From Siderastrea siderea (taxonomy: Eukaryota; Cnidaria; Anthozoa; Scleractinia; Rhizangiidae), in assembly GCA_964030785.1 (NCBI GenBank), contig OZ034967.1:46188033-46252032 (forward strand): a stretch of 64,000 nt of DNA, read 5' to 3'. The notes under the pieces were generated by a model. That model ran no database searches, was not told the origin of the DNA, and saw nothing but the letters and a program-made list of their open reading frames with translations. The position numbers were made by a program, and so were the translations under genes. This document shows positions 63,871 through 64,000 of the stretch, piece by piece (the first letter of the stretch is position 1; the number at the start of each line of letters is the position of its first letter).

Positions 63871-63962
63871 GAAAAATGATCATCATCAATTTTCTCCTTG
63901 TCATATTTTATTTTATTCGCTTCGCCAAAAAGAAAACAGAGAAAAACAAGAAAGGAAGTTAA
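63750..63962 (+). pseudogene. VDTTSV cassette, copy 3 (frameshifted)
   Basis: GTG after ATATATCAG and V-D-T-T-S-V as in the other copies, but an indel in an A-run near 63,780 changes the frame, losing the C-x2-C pair and opening a longer ORF with a hydrophobic segment (MIIINFLLVIFYFI) to 63,962. Confidence 0.4.
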
Positions 63963-64000
63963 ATAAATTACTTACAGTGTATAAAACTAACACAACAAAC

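Overview
The window looks like repeat-rich nuclear DNA of an animal, probably a marine invertebrate. A cnidarian is a guess from the general flavour of the genes and is weakly supported. Evidence for a eukaryote: TATA boxes about 30 bp upstream of initiator-like sites, many strong 3' splice-site look-alikes, AATAAA signals, a decayed Tc1/mariner transposase, and low coding density. No rRNA, tRNA, CRISPR or bacterial operon was seen.

Region 1 (1 to about 19,292) is a head-to-tail array of a 5,658-bp unit, 3.4 copies in view, almost identical, truncated by the window on the left and ending at unrelated DNA on the right. Each unit is laid out like a small circular DNA virus. A roughly 490-bp bidirectional control region carries long direct repeats, seven CACGTG sites and a 21-bp dyad. 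A minus-strand gene encodes the N-terminal and 3'-5' exonuclease parts of a family B (protein-primed type) DNA polymerase, in three reading frames and with no palm domain. The plus strand encodes a short leader ORF, a zinc-finger plus DEDD-exonuclease-like protein, and then ten consecutive small cassettes. Every cassette starts right after a strong splice-acceptor sequence with a valine codon, most read V-x-x-[Q/E]-M followed by C-x2-C, and each has its own stop. The two transcription units converge within a few bases. This cassette array inside a virus-like tandem repeat is the best candidate for an undescribed system.

Region 2 (about 19,292 to 21,440) has no convincing gene but holds a cluster of CTTCTTGCG motifs with a perfect 10-bp inverted repeat.

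Region 3 (about 21,440 to 48,250) is a mosaic of repeated gene modules: a coiled-coil/proline-rich protein ending in a SUMO-interaction-like VIDLT motif, an acidic/basic MDIMEDE module, a FDIG/KKIAIKYE module followed by hydrophobic sequence, and a NAINAIEAN helical protein. A segment of about 7.4 kb (26.19 to 33.6 kb) is duplicated at 39.54 to 47.0 kb. Both copies keep an antisense-overlapping gene pair (235-aa minus ORF, 146/148-aa plus ORF). A compact AT-rich cluster of overlapping small ORFs lies at 24.28 to 25.49 kb.

Region 4 (48.5 to 64 kb) has diverged relatives of the VIDLT gene with TATA promoters, a Tc1/mariner fossil, a probable non-autonomous piggyBac-like element (51.86 to 53.62 kb), several unrecognised partial genes, a 27-bp-arm hairpin at 61.2 kb, and a duplicated block (58.3 to 59.8 and 62.5 to 63.9 kb). 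Nearly all genes in regions 3 and 4 are families I do not recognise. Many copies are frameshifted or carry stops, so they are annotated as fragments or pseudogenes.
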